64,000 bases of DNA, taken from the NCBI RefSeq assembly GCF_003966955.1, contig NZ_AP019367.1:558001-622000 (forward strand), in the 5' to 3' direction. The notes under the pieces were generated by a model. That model searched no databases and had not been told where the DNA came from. It saw only the letters and a list, made by a program, of their open reading frames with translations. Source of the DNA: Parolsenella catena. Its GTDB lineage: Bacteria; Actinomycetota; Coriobacteriia; Coriobacteriales; Atopobiaceae. The translations under genes and the position numbers were made by a program. Below, one piece after another: positions 16,615 to 25,045 of this stretch (the stretch's first letter is position 1; each line of letters starts with the position of its first letter).

Positions 16615-17394
16615 ATGTCTGGCATTGGCAGGGCCCCGTCGCTCTCGTCACAGGCGCGCGAGGGCCTCATGCGCATGATCGGCGAGATGGACCTCTCGCG
16701 CGGCACCAAGCTGCCACGCGAGGAGGAGCTCGCGCGCATCCTCGGCGTGAGCCGCACGACGGTTCGCCAGGCGCTCAACGACCTTGCGGCGGACGGCATC
16801 GTGCTTCGCCGCCAGGGGAGGGGGACGTTCGTCAACGCGGCGTCGCGCGGCATACGGGCGCGGTTCTCGCCCAGCACCGAGCTCACGGACGCCATCCGCG
16901 ACTCCGGCTACGAGCCCGAGGTGCGCCTGCTTTCCGCGCGCGTGGCGAGTGCAGACGCGGCGGCCCGTGCGCGTCGCTCGCTTAAGCTGGACGGTGACGA
17001 GCCCATCATCGAGGTCACGAAGCTCTTCTGCGCAAGCGGGCGCACGTGCGCCGCCTGTCGTGACTGGCTCGCGCTCTCCTCGACGGGTTGCGAGACGGCC
17101 GAGGCGGCCGTGGCCGCGCTCGAGGCCTGCGACGAGTCGCTGTTCCGCTTCGTGCGCGAGGAAGGCGGCCACAGCGTCGAGTGGGACAAGGCCGAGATAG
17201 ACGTGGCGACGCCTGACGAGGTTGCGGCCCTCTCGGACGCAATCGACGCCGCCGAGGTTGGCGACCGCCCCTATCTGCTCGTGCGCTCCCTCGCCTATGA
17301 CGGCGACGACGAGCCCGTGGTCGTGGCCGAGGAGTACGTGGACACGAGCGTCGTGACGTTCGACCTCATTCGCCGCAAGGAGATCTTCTACTAG
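16615..17394 (+). CDS. GntR family transcriptional regulator (HutC/UTRA type)
   Basis: N-terminal winged helix-turn-helix (LMRMIGEMDLSRGTKLPREE, LGVSRTTVRQALNDLAADGIV, RRQGRGTFV) followed by a UTRA-like effector domain of about 170 residues. ATG 16615 has AGGTGG five bases upstream; a GTG at 16606, abutting the deaminase stop, would add three residues. The effector domain contains an unusual cysteine pair (FCASGRTCAACRDW). Position behind the deaminase suggests autoregulation through the palindrome at 15989-16010. The ligand cannot be read from the sequence. Confidence 0.87.
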   Translation: MSGIGRAPSLSSQAREGLMRMIGEMDLSRGTKLPREEELARILGVSRTTVRQALNDLAADGIVLRRQGRGTFVNAASRGIRARFSPSTELTDAIRDSGYEPEVRLLSARVASADAAARARRSLKLDGDEPIIEVTKLFCASGRTCAACRDWLALSSTGCETAEAAVAALEACDESLFRFVREEGGHSVEWDKAEIDVATPDEVAALSDAIDAAEVGDRPYLLVRSLAYDGDDEPVVVAEEYVDTSVVTFDLIRRKEIFY

Positions 17395-17434
17395 CGGCGT
17401 GCCAAAAGCAGCGTGACTAGCGGCGTGCCCGACG

Positions 17435-17465
17435 TGCCCAAAGGGGACAGACCCCTTTGGGCACG
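17435..17465. terminator. Bidirectional hairpin between GntR and thioesterase genes
   Basis: A perfect 13-bp stem, GTGCCCAAAGGGG / CCCCTTTGGGCAC with a five-base loop, lies between two convergent genes. There is no long T-run on either strand. Its GGGGACAGACCCC core is related to the dispersed GGGGACGGGTTC repeats. Confidence 0.65.
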
Positions 17466-17470
17466 TTTCG

Positions 17471-18220
17471 TTAGCGGATGCGCACGAGCGCGTAGTGCTT
17501 GCCGGCCTCGTCGTCGAGCGTCACCACGGTGGCGGCTCTGCCGTCCTCGGCCTGCTCGTCGCGGTGAATGTGCGGGTAGATGACATCACCAAGCTTGGCG
17601 GCCTGGCTGTAGTGGACGTCGAGCGTGCAGGGCAGCCGCACCTCGCCCTCATCGAGCACGCCAAGGGCCAGACTCACGTACTGGGCGTTGTTGACGTGGT
17701 GGTTCGTGTCCAGGTGCGCGCCCGTCACGGTGATGGGGCAGGCCGCCACGCCCTCTCCCTCAACGCGGACCATGCGCGGGATGGGCGGCAGGTCGAGCGG
17801 CGCGTCATCGCGGGCGTCCTCCAGGTAGGGCGTGCTCTCCTCCTTCGGCGTGCGCACGGGACGGCCCTTGTTGGCGTCGAACATGAACCAGCTGGAGTCG
17901 GCGCGCACGAGCGGCGCCGCGCCAGCCTCGTCGCCCTCGCGACGCACGGTGAAGTTGCGGCTCGCGCGCAGGCCCGCAAATCCCGTGGCCCACGTGCTCA
18001 CGCAGATCTTCTCGCCAAAGCGCGGCAGCTCTGAGATCTCAATCTCCCAAGCGCTCAGCAGCCAGGCAAGGCCGGTCTTGGCCGTGTGCGCGGGCCCGAG
18101 CCCCAGCTCCTCGCTGCCAAACGTGGTGCAGTCCTGCAGGTAGTCGACAAGGGCGGGGATGGTCAGCCTGCCGTCCTGTCCGATCTCGCTGTACCTCACG
18201 CGGCTCGTGAACGAATACAT
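17471..18220 (-). CDS. Acyl-ACP thioesterase (FatA/FatB-like)
   Basis: Double hot-dog thioesterase expected to release fatty acids from acyl-ACP. The 249-aa protein opens with YSFTSRVRYSEIGQDGRLTIPALVDYLQDC, has WLLSAWEIEISELPRFGEKICVSTWATGFAG, and a second hot-dog with VTGAHLDTNHHVNNAQYVSLAL, where the Asn/His catalytic residues reside. GAGGAG four bases before ATG 18220 (minus strand) decides the start; the frame is open 40 codons further but without support. It lies alone between a convergent regulator gene and the end of the exporter operon. Confidence 0.9.
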   Translation of the reverse strand: MYSFTSRVRYSEIGQDGRLTIPALVDYLQDCTTFGSEELGLGPAHTAKTGLAWLLSAWEIEISELPRFGEKICVSTWATGFAGLRASRNFTVRREGDEAGAAPLVRADSSWFMFDANKGRPVRTPKEESTPYLEDARDDAPLDLPPIPRMVRVEGEGVAACPITVTGAHLDTNHHVNNAQYVSLALGVLDEGEVRLPCTLDVHYSQAAKLGDVIYPHIHRDEQAEDGRAATVVTLDDEAGKHYALVRIR

Positions 18221-18249
18221 GTGGCTCCTCATGCTGTCGGTTGCCTTTG

Positions 18250-18320
18250 GAATGCGTTTTGCGACATTTCGGGCCTCACCATCACGGCGCTTGCCGCCCG
18301 AAGTGTCGCAAAACGCATTC
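18250..18320. repeat. 25-bp near-perfect inverted repeat
   Basis: Arms 18250-18274 and 18296-18320 match in 24 of 25 positions (GAATGCGTTTTGCGACA at the outer side) with a 21-base loop. It sits just upstream of the thioesterase and downstream of the exporter operon, both read leftward. It may be a terminator or stabilising hairpin for the exporter mRNA, an operator, or a small mobile repeat; no T-run follows on the minus strand. Confidence 0.65.
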
Positions 18321-18383
18321 TCGGCGGGGGACGGGTCCATGCGTGCTGCCCGCTCCCCGCCGAGAAAGACGTTGCCCCCCGTG

Positions 18384-20285
18384 CTACTCCAGCTCGAAGG
18401 CGCCGGTGTAGAGCTGGTAGTAGTAGCCCTTCTTGGCGATGAGCTCGTCGTGGTTTCCGCGCTCGATCACATGTCCGTGGTCGAGGCAGATGATGACGTC
18501 GGAGTTGCGCACCGTCGAGAGCCTGTGCGCGATGACGAACGTCGTGCGGCCCTGCATGAGCGCGTCCATGCCCTTCTGGACGATGGCCTCGGTGCGCGTG
18601 TCGATGCTCGAGGTGGCCTCGTCGAGGATCATCGCGGGCGGGTCGGCCACCGCGGCGCGGGCGATGGAGATGAGCTGGCGCTGGCCCTGGGAGAGCTGCG
18701 CGCCGTTGCCCGTGAGCATCGTGGCGTAGCCGTCCGGCAAGCGGGTAATGAAGTCGTCGGCGCCGGCGAGCTTGGCTGCGGCGATGCACTCGTCGTCGGT
18801 GGCGTCGAGCTTGCCGTAACGGATGTTGTCCATGACGGTGCCGGTGAACAGGTTGACGTCCTGCAGCACCACGCCGAGACTGCGACGCAGGTCTGCCTTG
18901 CAGATCTTGTTCACGTTGATGCCGTCGTAGCGGATCTTGCCGTCGGCGATGTCATAGAAGCGGTTGATGAGGTTGGTGATCGTGGTCTTGCCGGCACCCG
19001 TGGCGCCCACGAAGGCTACCTTCTGGCCGGGCTTGGCGTAGACGGAGACGTCATAGAGCACCTGATGGTTGGGCGTGTAGCCAAAGTCCACGTGCTCCAT
19101 GCGCACGTCGCCGCGCAGCGGGGTGTAGGTCATGGTGCCGTCGTGGTGCGGGTGCTTCCAGCCCCACAGGCCCGTGCGCTTCTCGGTCTCAACGAGCTCG
19201 CCGTTCTCCACGCCAAGGTTCACGAGCGTGACGTAGCCCTCGTCGGCCTCGGGGGCCTCGTCGATGAGCGCAAAGATGCGGTCTGCGCCGGCAAGGCCCA
19301 TGACCACGGCGTTAATCTGCATGGAGATCTGGCCGATCTGGCCGCAGAACTGCTTGGTCATGTTGAGGAACGGCACCACCACGGCGATGGACAGCGCCAT
19401 GCCGGACAGCGACACGTTTGGCGTGCCGAGGGCGAGCAGGAGTCCGCCCACGAGCGCCACGACGACGTAGATGAGGTTGCCGATGTTCATGAGCACGGGC
19501 ATGAGGATGTTGCCGTACATGTTGGCCTTCTGGGAGACCTCGAAGAGGTGCTCGTTGAACGCGTCGAAGTCGCGCTCGGCGGCCTGCTCGTGGCAGAAGG
19601 CCTTCACGACCTTCTGGCCGTTCATGATCTCCTCGACCTGGCCCTCGACCACACCGAGCTCCCTCTGCTGCGCCACGAAGAAGCGCGCGGAGTTGCCGCC
19701 GAGCACCTTGGTCATGAAGACCATGAACGCCACGCCGGCCACGATGACCAGGCACATCCACACGGAGAAGTACAGCATGATGACGAACACCGTGACGAGC
19801 ACGACGCAGGTCTGGAACAGGTTGGGCAGCGACTGGGAGATCATCTGGCGGATGGCGTCGATGTCGTTGGTGTAGTGGCTCATCACGTCGCCGCGCTGGT
19901 GCGTGTCGAAGTAGGAGATGGGCAGGTCCTGCATGTGGTTGAAGAGCTTCTCGCGCAGCTTCTCGAGCGAGCCCTGCGTGATGATGGCCATGGCGCGGTT
20001 CCAGAACAGCGAGGCGCACACGCCCACGAGGTAGACGGCCGCGAGCGTCGCCACGAGGCGGAACACCTCGGGCTGGGCGGCGGCCCAGTTGCCGGACTCG
20101 CCGAACTCGGTCACGATCTGCAGCGCGCCCTGGAGGAACACCGAGCCAAACGAGCTTGACATGGCGGCCACGAGCAGGCACACGACGACGGCGGGCAGAA
20201 GCACGGGGTAGAACGAGAACAGCGTCTTGATGAGGCGGACGGCGGTGCCGGCCTTGGCCTGAGGCCTCTTCTGCTGGCTACTCAT
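18384..20285 (-). CDS. ABC exporter half-transporter, subunit with canonical Walker B
   Basis: ATP-binding/permease fusion, one half of a heterodimeric multidrug-type exporter. Of 633 residues the first about 330 form the six-helix domain; a roughly 60-residue insert (VTLVNLGVENGELVETEKRT) precedes the ATPase: Walker A GATGAGKTT, signature LSQGQRQL, Walker B MILDEATSS with catalytic Glu, and H-loop IAHRLST. LSQGQ plus intact DE matches the TM288-like subunit. ATG 20285 overlaps the upstream partner's stop by eight bases; an in-frame upstream start was rejected. The substrate is unknown. Confidence 0.92.
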   Translation of the reverse strand: MSSQQKRPQAKAGTAVRLIKTLFSFYPVLLPAVVVCLLVAAMSSSFGSVFLQGALQIVTEFGESGNWAAAQPEVFRLVATLAAVYLVGVCASLFWNRAMAIITQGSLEKLREKLFNHMQDLPISYFDTHQRGDVMSHYTNDIDAIRQMISQSLPNLFQTCVVLVTVFVIMLYFSVWMCLVIVAGVAFMVFMTKVLGGNSARFFVAQQRELGVVEGQVEEIMNGQKVVKAFCHEQAAERDFDAFNEHLFEVSQKANMYGNILMPVLMNIGNLIYVVVALVGGLLLALGTPNVSLSGMALSIAVVVPFLNMTKQFCGQIGQISMQINAVVMGLAGADRIFALIDEAPEADEGYVTLVNLGVENGELVETEKRTGLWGWKHPHHDGTMTYTPLRGDVRMEHVDFGYTPNHQVLYDVSVYAKPGQKVAFVGATGAGKTTITNLINRFYDIADGKIRYDGINVNKICKADLRRSLGVVLQDVNLFTGTVMDNIRYGKLDATDDECIAAAKLAGADDFITRLPDGYATMLTGNGAQLSQGQRQLISIARAAVADPPAMILDEATSSIDTRTEAIVQKGMDALMQGRTTFVIAHRLSTVRNSDVIICLDHGHVIERGNHDELIAKKGYYYQLYTGAFELE

Positions 20286-22167
20286 CGGCCTCGCCTCCCT
20301 TCTCGGCGCCCGCGTTCGCTGCGGTTGCCGCATCGTCTTGTGCGGCCTCCTCGGCCTCGACGTCGCTCTCGTCGGTGCCCATCTTGTTCTGCGAGGTGTA
20401 GGTCTCGCGGTAGATGGCGCAGCGGCGCATGAGCTCGTCGTGGGTGCCCACGTCGGAGATGCGGCCGCCCTCCATCACCACGATGCGGTCCGCGTCCTGC
20501 ACCGAGGAGATGCGCTGGGCGATGATGATCTTCGTGGTCTGGGGAAGGTACGTCGCCAGGCCGGCGCGGATCTTGGCGTCGGTCTTGGTGTCCACGGCGC
20601 TCGTGGAGTCGTCGAGGATGAGGACCTTCGGGTGGCGCAGCAGGGCTCGGGCGATGCACAGGCGCTGCTTCTGGCCGCCGGAGACGTTGGAGCCGCCCTG
20701 CTCGATGTAGGTGTCGTAGCCCTCGGGGAAGCCGTCGACGAACTCGTCGGCGCAGGCAAGGTGCGCTGCCTCGCGGACCTCGTCGTCGGTGGCGTTCTCG
20801 TCGCCCCAGCGCAGGTTCTCGGCGATGGTGCCGCTGAACAGCACGTTCTTCTGAAGGACCATGGCGACGTTGGTGCGCAGGGCCTCGAGGTCGTAGTCGC
20901 GCACGTCCACGCCGCCCACGCGCACGCGGCCCTCGGTGGCGTCGTACAGGCGCGCCACGAGGTTCACGAGCGTGGACTTAGAGGAGCCCGTGCCGCCGAT
21001 GATACCGATGGTCTCGCCGCTCCTGACGTGCAGGTCAACGTCGGCGAGCGCCTGGCGCTCGGCGCGCGCGGAGTACTTGAAGCTCACGTGGTCGAAGTCG
21101 ATGGAGCCGTCGGCGACCTCGGTGACGGCCTGCTCGGGCGCGCCGATCGTGGGCTCGGCTTCGAGCACCTCGCTGATGCGGCGGGCAGACTCGTCTGCCA
21201 TCGTGACCATGACGAAGATCATGGACAGCTGCATGAGGCTCATGAGGATCTGGAAGCCGTACGTGAAGATGGCGGAGAGCTGGCCCACGTCGAACAGCGT
21301 GCCGTGGCTCGTGATGATGACCTGCGAGCCAAAGTAGATGATGACGACCCAGGTGAGGTCGACGGCGAACATCATGGCGGGGTTGTTGAACGCCAGGAGC
21401 TTCTCGGCGCGCGTGAAGTCCACGCAGATGTCCTGCGCGGCATGGGCGAACTTGTCCTTCTCGTAGTCCTCGCGCACGTAGCTCTTGACCACGCGCATGC
21501 CCGTGACGTTCTCCTCGATGGACTCGTTGAGCGCGTCGTACTTGTGGAACACGCGCGTGAAGATGGGTCTCACGAGGTGGATGATGTAGAAGAGGACGAA
21601 GCCGAGCACCGGGATGATCGCGGCGTAGACCAGCGCGAGCGCGCCTCCCATGACGGCCGCCATGGTGAAGGCGAACACGAGGCACAGCGGGGTTCGCACG
21701 GCGATGCGCACGATCATCATGAACGCCTGCTGGACGTTGTTGATGTCGGTGGTGAGGCGCGTCACGAGCGAGCTCGAGGAAAACTCGTCGATGTTGGCGA
21801 AGCTGAAGCGCTGGATGTTGTAGAACATGTCGCGACGCAGGTTCTTGGCAAAGCCGCAGCTCGCGTGGCTGCACGTGATGCCGGCGCCCGTGCCGAAGGC
21901 CAGCGAGAGCAGCGCGAGCAGCACGAGGACGGCCGCGGGCTGGAGCAGCTCCTGCACCGTGGCGCTCACCTTGATCTGGTCGATGAGGTTTGCCGTGAGG
22001 AAGGGGATGGCCATCTCGCAGACGACCTCGCCCAGCACGAGCAGCGGCGTGGCGATGGTGACGCCGCGGTAGTCACGGATGGAGCCCATGAGGCGGCGCA
22101 TGATGACGGCGTAGCTCACCTTCTCGTCCTTGTCCGTGCGCGCGTTGCTGTCTAGTTCCTGCTGCAT
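20278..22167 (-). CDS. ABC exporter half-transporter, subunit with degenerate Walker B
   Basis: Partner half-transporter of 629 aa. The transmembrane domain (about residues 20-330) is followed by an ATPase with Walker A GGTGSSKST, signature VSGGQKQR and Walker B VLILDDSTS, in which the catalytic Glu is Asp; the H-loop is AQRISS with Gln in place of His. These changes define the degenerate site of TM287/288-type heterodimers. The C-terminus is a long acidic, Ala-rich tail. The ATG overlaps the end of the MarR gene by 16 bases, so regulator and exporter form one operon. Confidence 0.92.
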   Translation of the reverse strand: MQQELDSNARTDKDEKVSYAVIMRRLMGSIRDYRGVTIATPLLVLGEVVCEMAIPFLTANLIDQIKVSATVQELLQPAAVLVLLALLSLAFGTGAGITCSHASCGFAKNLRRDMFYNIQRFSFANIDEFSSSSLVTRLTTDINNVQQAFMMIVRIAVRTPLCLVFAFTMAAVMGGALALVYAAIIPVLGFVLFYIIHLVRPIFTRVFHKYDALNESIEENVTGMRVVKSYVREDYEKDKFAHAAQDICVDFTRAEKLLAFNNPAMMFAVDLTWVVIIYFGSQVIITSHGTLFDVGQLSAIFTYGFQILMSLMQLSMIFVMVTMADESARRISEVLEAEPTIGAPEQAVTEVADGSIDFDHVSFKYSARAERQALADVDLHVRSGETIGIIGGTGSSKSTLVNLVARLYDATEGRVRVGGVDVRDYDLEALRTNVAMVLQKNVLFSGTIAENLRWGDENATDDEVREAAHLACADEFVDGFPEGYDTYIEQGGSNVSGGQKQRLCIARALLRHPKVLILDDSTSAVDTKTDAKIRAGLATYLPQTTKIIIAQRISSVQDADRIVVMEGGRISDVGTHDELMRRCAIYRETYTSQNKMGTDESDVEAEEAAQDDAATAANAGAEKGGEADE

Positions 22168-22754
22168 GCGCAGTCTCCCTTCATGTCTGGCTCGATCTGC
22201 TTCCAGTGTTGCTTGATGCGGTGGAGCATGTCCTCGAGCTGGGCGCGCTCGTCTGCGTCAAGGCAGGCGAGGGCCTCGGCGCGGAACCGCTCTCGGCCGC
22301 GCTGCTCGAGGACGGCCTGCTCGTGGCCCGCCTCGGTGAGGCGCACGATGCGCTGGCGACGGTCCTGCGGGTCGAGTGTGCGCTCGATGAAGCCGTCGCG
22401 CTCGATCTTGGTGAGCACCTCGGACAGCGACCCGGCCTTGAGGTCGAACATGTTCATGAGCTCGCGCTGGGGCATGGCGTCGCCGTGCTTGAGCAGCGCG
22501 CAGATGATGGGCGCGCGCCCGGAGCGGCCCCCGCCGTTCACGTGCATGTAGTGGCCGCAGAAGCCGAGCATGTCCACGATGTGGGCGCACTGGCGCTCGC
22601 GTGGGTCGGCGATGTCCATCCACCGCGGGCGGAACGGGTCGTCGGTGGACGCGCGCGGGTGTGACTCGATGCGCCCGCACGGGGCAAACCCCGAGTCCTC
22701 GGACGGTGACGTGGGCTCCTCCATGCTCGCCTCCCCGTTGGCTCTCTCGGTCAT
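22152..22754 (-). CDS. MarR family transcriptional regulator
   Basis: Winged-helix regulator of 200 aa. An uncharged-to-acidic N-terminal extension of about 50 residues precedes the DNA-binding core (PIICALLKHGDAMPQRELMNMFDLKAGSLSEVLTKIERDGFI, then DPQDRRQRIVRLTEAG wing). GAGGAG five bases before ATG 22754 sets the start. It is the first gene of the operon with the two exporter halves and probably controls it in response to a transported compound. The C-terminus ends CACSRN with two cysteines, of unknown meaning. Confidence 0.9.
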   Translation of the reverse strand: MTERANGEASMEEPTSPSEDSGFAPCGRIESHPRASTDDPFRPRWMDIADPRERQCAHIVDMLGFCGHYMHVNGGGRSGRAPIICALLKHGDAMPQRELMNMFDLKAGSLSEVLTKIERDGFIERTLDPQDRRQRIVRLTEAGHEQAVLEQRGRERFRAEALACLDADERAQLEDMLHRIKQHWKQIEPDMKGDCACSRN

Positions 22755-22783
22755 ATGACTCCTCTCTTATGTGCTACGCGAGC

Positions 22784-22868
22784 ATCCTAGACCCATGGGG
22801 GAGCAATAGTCAAGGTACCTAACCATATGGAACCTAATTAATCGGAACCTAACCATATGGCACCTAAT
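22784..22868 (-). promoter_or_regulatory. marR-exporter promoter with two 22-bp direct repeats
   Basis: On the minus strand, -35 TTGACT (22808-22813) and -10 TAGGAT (22784-22789) are separated by 18 bp. Just upstream of the -35, ACCTAACCATATGG plus eight bases occurs at 22817-22838 and again at 22847-22868, 21 of 22 identical and exactly 30 bp apart (three helical turns). Each copy contains the palindrome CCATATGG. These look like paired regulator sites, probably for the MarR protein. Confidence 0.7.
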
Positions 22869-22925
22869 GACTAACAGATGAGCCCGGCCACAAGGCGACG
22901 CGGCCACTGCCCGTGCGCTCCAAAT

Positions 22926-22989
22926 GTAAGCGCGCCGTAAGCCCGCGTCACGGGCCGGTAAGGGAGCGTCACGGCCGGGTAAGGGCTGG
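22926..22989 (+). promoter_or_regulatory. PHO box upstream of pstS
   Basis: GTAAG recurs at 22926, 22937, 22958 and 22979, i.e. 11, 21 and 21 bp apart, with GTCACGG between the later copies. This helically phased direct-repeat pattern is typical of PhoP/PhoB binding sites. A -10-like TAGAGT is at 23022. It would place the whole pst-pho operon under phosphate control by its own PhoP. Confidence 0.65.
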
Positions 22990-23115
22990 CAGGTGAGGCC
23001 AAAATCGCGGCGGACGGCCCGTAGAGTCAGGCCATGGAAAGCGAGCGGGCCGTCGCGCCCCCCAGACTCGGCATCCGCGGCGTCGCCGCTCGCAACACTC
23101 AACCAAGGGAGAACC

Positions 23116-24054
23116 ATGAGCAAGGGTATGTCTCGTCGTCAGTTCCTCGGTCTGTCCGGTGGCCTCGCCGCCTTCGCCGGCCTCGGCCTCGTTGGCTGCG
23201 GCGGCTCCGGCTCCGCCAGCACCGCGGACGCCGCCTCGAGCGCTGCCGCCGACCTGTCCGGCTCCATCACCTGCTCGGGCGCCACGAGCTTCCAGCCGCT
23301 CGTCGAGGACGCCGCCAACGCCTTCATGGACGTCAACGCCAACGTCACCATCACCATCTCCGGCGGCGGCTCCGGCCAGGGCCTGTCCGACGTCAAGGAC
23401 GGCAAGGCCCAGATCGGCCGCTCCGACATCTTCGCCGAGGAGAAGCTCGACGCCGCAGACGCCGCCAAGCTCACGGACAACCAGGTGGCCGTCGTGGGCA
23501 TGGGTCCGGTCGTGAACAGCGACGTGGACGTCGACGACCTCACCACCGAGCAGCTCCGCGGCATCTTCACCGGCCAGATCACGGACTGGAGCCAGGTTGG
23601 CGGCACCGCCGGCCCCATCCAGGTCATCAACCGCAAGGCCGGCTCCGGCACCCGCGCCACCTTCGAGAGCGCCGTGCTCGCCGGTGCCACCGTGCCCGAC
23701 TCCTTCAAGCCGGTGGCCGAGGAGGACTCCTCGGGCACCGTGGTCGAGAAGCTCCAGCAGACGGCCGGCGCCATCTCCTACCTCGCCTTCTCCTACTTCG
23801 ATGACGCCAAGTTCAAGGCCCTGAAGGTCGACGGCGTGGAGCCCAAGGCCGAGAACGTTGAGTCTGGCGACTTCAAGATCTGGTCCTACGAGCACATGTA
23901 CACCGCCGCCGACGCCGACGACGTCACGAAGGCGTTCATCGACTACATGCTCTCCGACGACGTCCAGGGCAGCCTCGTCGAGGAGAAGGGCTTCATCCCC
24001 CTGACCGGCATGAAGGTCAAGAAGGACGCCTCCGGCACCATCTCCGCCGCCTAG
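23116..24054 (+). CDS. pstS: Phosphate ABC transporter substrate-binding lipoprotein PstS
   Basis: High-affinity phosphate-binding protein. The precursor has a Tat-type signal (SRRQFLGLSGG) and lipobox LVGC, then a Ser/Ala-rich linker. Binding-site motifs are ITCSGATSFQPLVEDAA, TISGGGSGQGLSDV, QIGRSDIF and RKAGSGTRATFE. It is 312 aa, a normal length. ATG 23116 follows GGGAGAA. It is the first gene of the pst operon; a strong hairpin separates it from pstC, which could raise pstS mRNA relative to the rest. Confidence 0.95.
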   Translation: MSKGMSRRQFLGLSGGLAAFAGLGLVGCGGSGSASTADAASSAAADLSGSITCSGATSFQPLVEDAANAFMDVNANVTITISGGGSGQGLSDVKDGKAQIGRSDIFAEEKLDAADAAKLTDNQVAVVGMGPVVNSDVDVDDLTTEQLRGIFTGQITDWSQVGGTAGPIQVINRKAGSGTRATFESAVLAGATVPDSFKPVAEEDSSGTVVEKLQQTAGAISYLAFSYFDDAKFKALKVDGVEPKAENVESGDFKIWSYEHMYTAADADDVTKAFIDYMLSDDVQGSLVEEKGFIPLTGMKVKKDASGTISAA

Positions 24055-24079
24055 GGCAACGCGACCCTTCCTCCCTTTT

Positions 24080-24122
24080 GTGCGGCGGCGCGCCAGCCAC
24101 CCGCGTGGGCGCGCCGCCGCAC
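24080..24122 (+). other. pstS-pstC intercistronic hairpin
   Basis: A perfect 15-bp inverted repeat (GTGCGGCGGCGCGCC and its complement) with a 13-base loop, without a following T-run. It is likely to protect the pstS transcript 3' end or partly terminate transcription, giving more binding protein than permease. Confidence 0.65.
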
Positions 24123-24142
24123 CTCTCATGCAAAGGACTCGT

Positions 24143-25045
24143 ATGGCTAAACGCTTGATGCCAAAGCGCAGCCTCGAGAACGTCGGCCTTGGCCTCACGG
24201 GCGCGTGCGTCGCCCTCGTGGCGCTCGTCGTCGTGACGCTCATCGTCATGGTGGCCGAGCAGGGCCTCACCACGTTCTTCGTCGATGGCGTGGGCTTTGG
24301 CAGCTTCATCACCGGGCAGAACTGGATCCCCACCGACGGCCGCTTTGGCGCGCTGCCCCTCATCGTGGGCTCGTTCTCCGTCACGATCCTCTCGACGCTG
24401 CTCGCCCTGCCCGTCGCCCTGGGATCGGCCGTCTTCGTCGTCGAGGTGCAGCCGGTCTTTGGCCGACGCGTGTTCCAGCCGCTCATCGAGCTGCTCGTGG
24501 GCATCCCGAGCGTCGTCTACGGCCTCATCGGCCTCACGGTGGTCAACGCCGCGATGCGCGCGGTCTTTGGCGACGCCGCCGGCACGGGCGCTGGCATCCT
24601 GTCGGGCGCCATCGTGCTCGCGGTCATGATCCTGCCCACGGTCACGACGCTGTCCATCGACGCGCTGGCCGCGGTGCCCAACGAGTACCGCGAGGGCAGC
24701 TACGCGCTCGGCTGCACGCGCTGGCAGACGGTGTGCCACGTCGTGCTCAAGAGCGCACTTCCCAGCCTCATGACGGCCGTCATCCTGGGCATGACGCGCG
24801 CCTTCGGCGAGACGCTCGCCGTCCAGATGGTCATCGGCGGCGTCGAGAAGGCCATGCCCGGCGGGCTTCTCGACCCGGCGGCCACACTCACCACCGCGCT
24901 CACGAGCGGCCTTGCCAACGCCACGACCGGCTCGGTGGAGTACCACGCGCTGTGGAGCCTGGGCCTTCTGCTCATGGGCATGAGCCTGCTGTTCATCGTC
25001 ATCATCCACGTCATCGGCAAGAGGGGAGCGAAGAGGAATGGATAG
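24143..25045 (+). CDS. pstC: Phosphate ABC transporter permease PstC
   Basis: Membrane permease of the phosphate importer, 300 aa with six predicted segments. Typical features are FITGQNWIPTDGRFGALPLIVGS in the first external loop, LLVGIPSVVYGLIGL and the coupling-loop EYREGSYALGCTRWQTVCHVV, then GMTRAFGETLAVQMVIGG. AAAGGA sets ATG 24143 rather than the in-frame ATG 24128. The 3' end overlaps pstA by eight bases. Confidence 0.94.
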   Translation: MAKRLMPKRSLENVGLGLTGACVALVALVVVTLIVMVAEQGLTTFFVDGVGFGSFITGQNWIPTDGRFGALPLIVGSFSVTILSTLLALPVALGSAVFVVEVQPVFGRRVFQPLIELLVGIPSVVYGLIGLTVVNAAMRAVFGDAAGTGAGILSGAIVLAVMILPTVTTLSIDALAAVPNEYREGSYALGCTRWQTVCHVVLKSALPSLMTAVILGMTRAFGETLAVQMVIGGVEKAMPGGLLDPAATLTTALTSGLANATTGSVEYHALWSLGLLLMGMSLLFIVIIHVIGKRGAKRNG

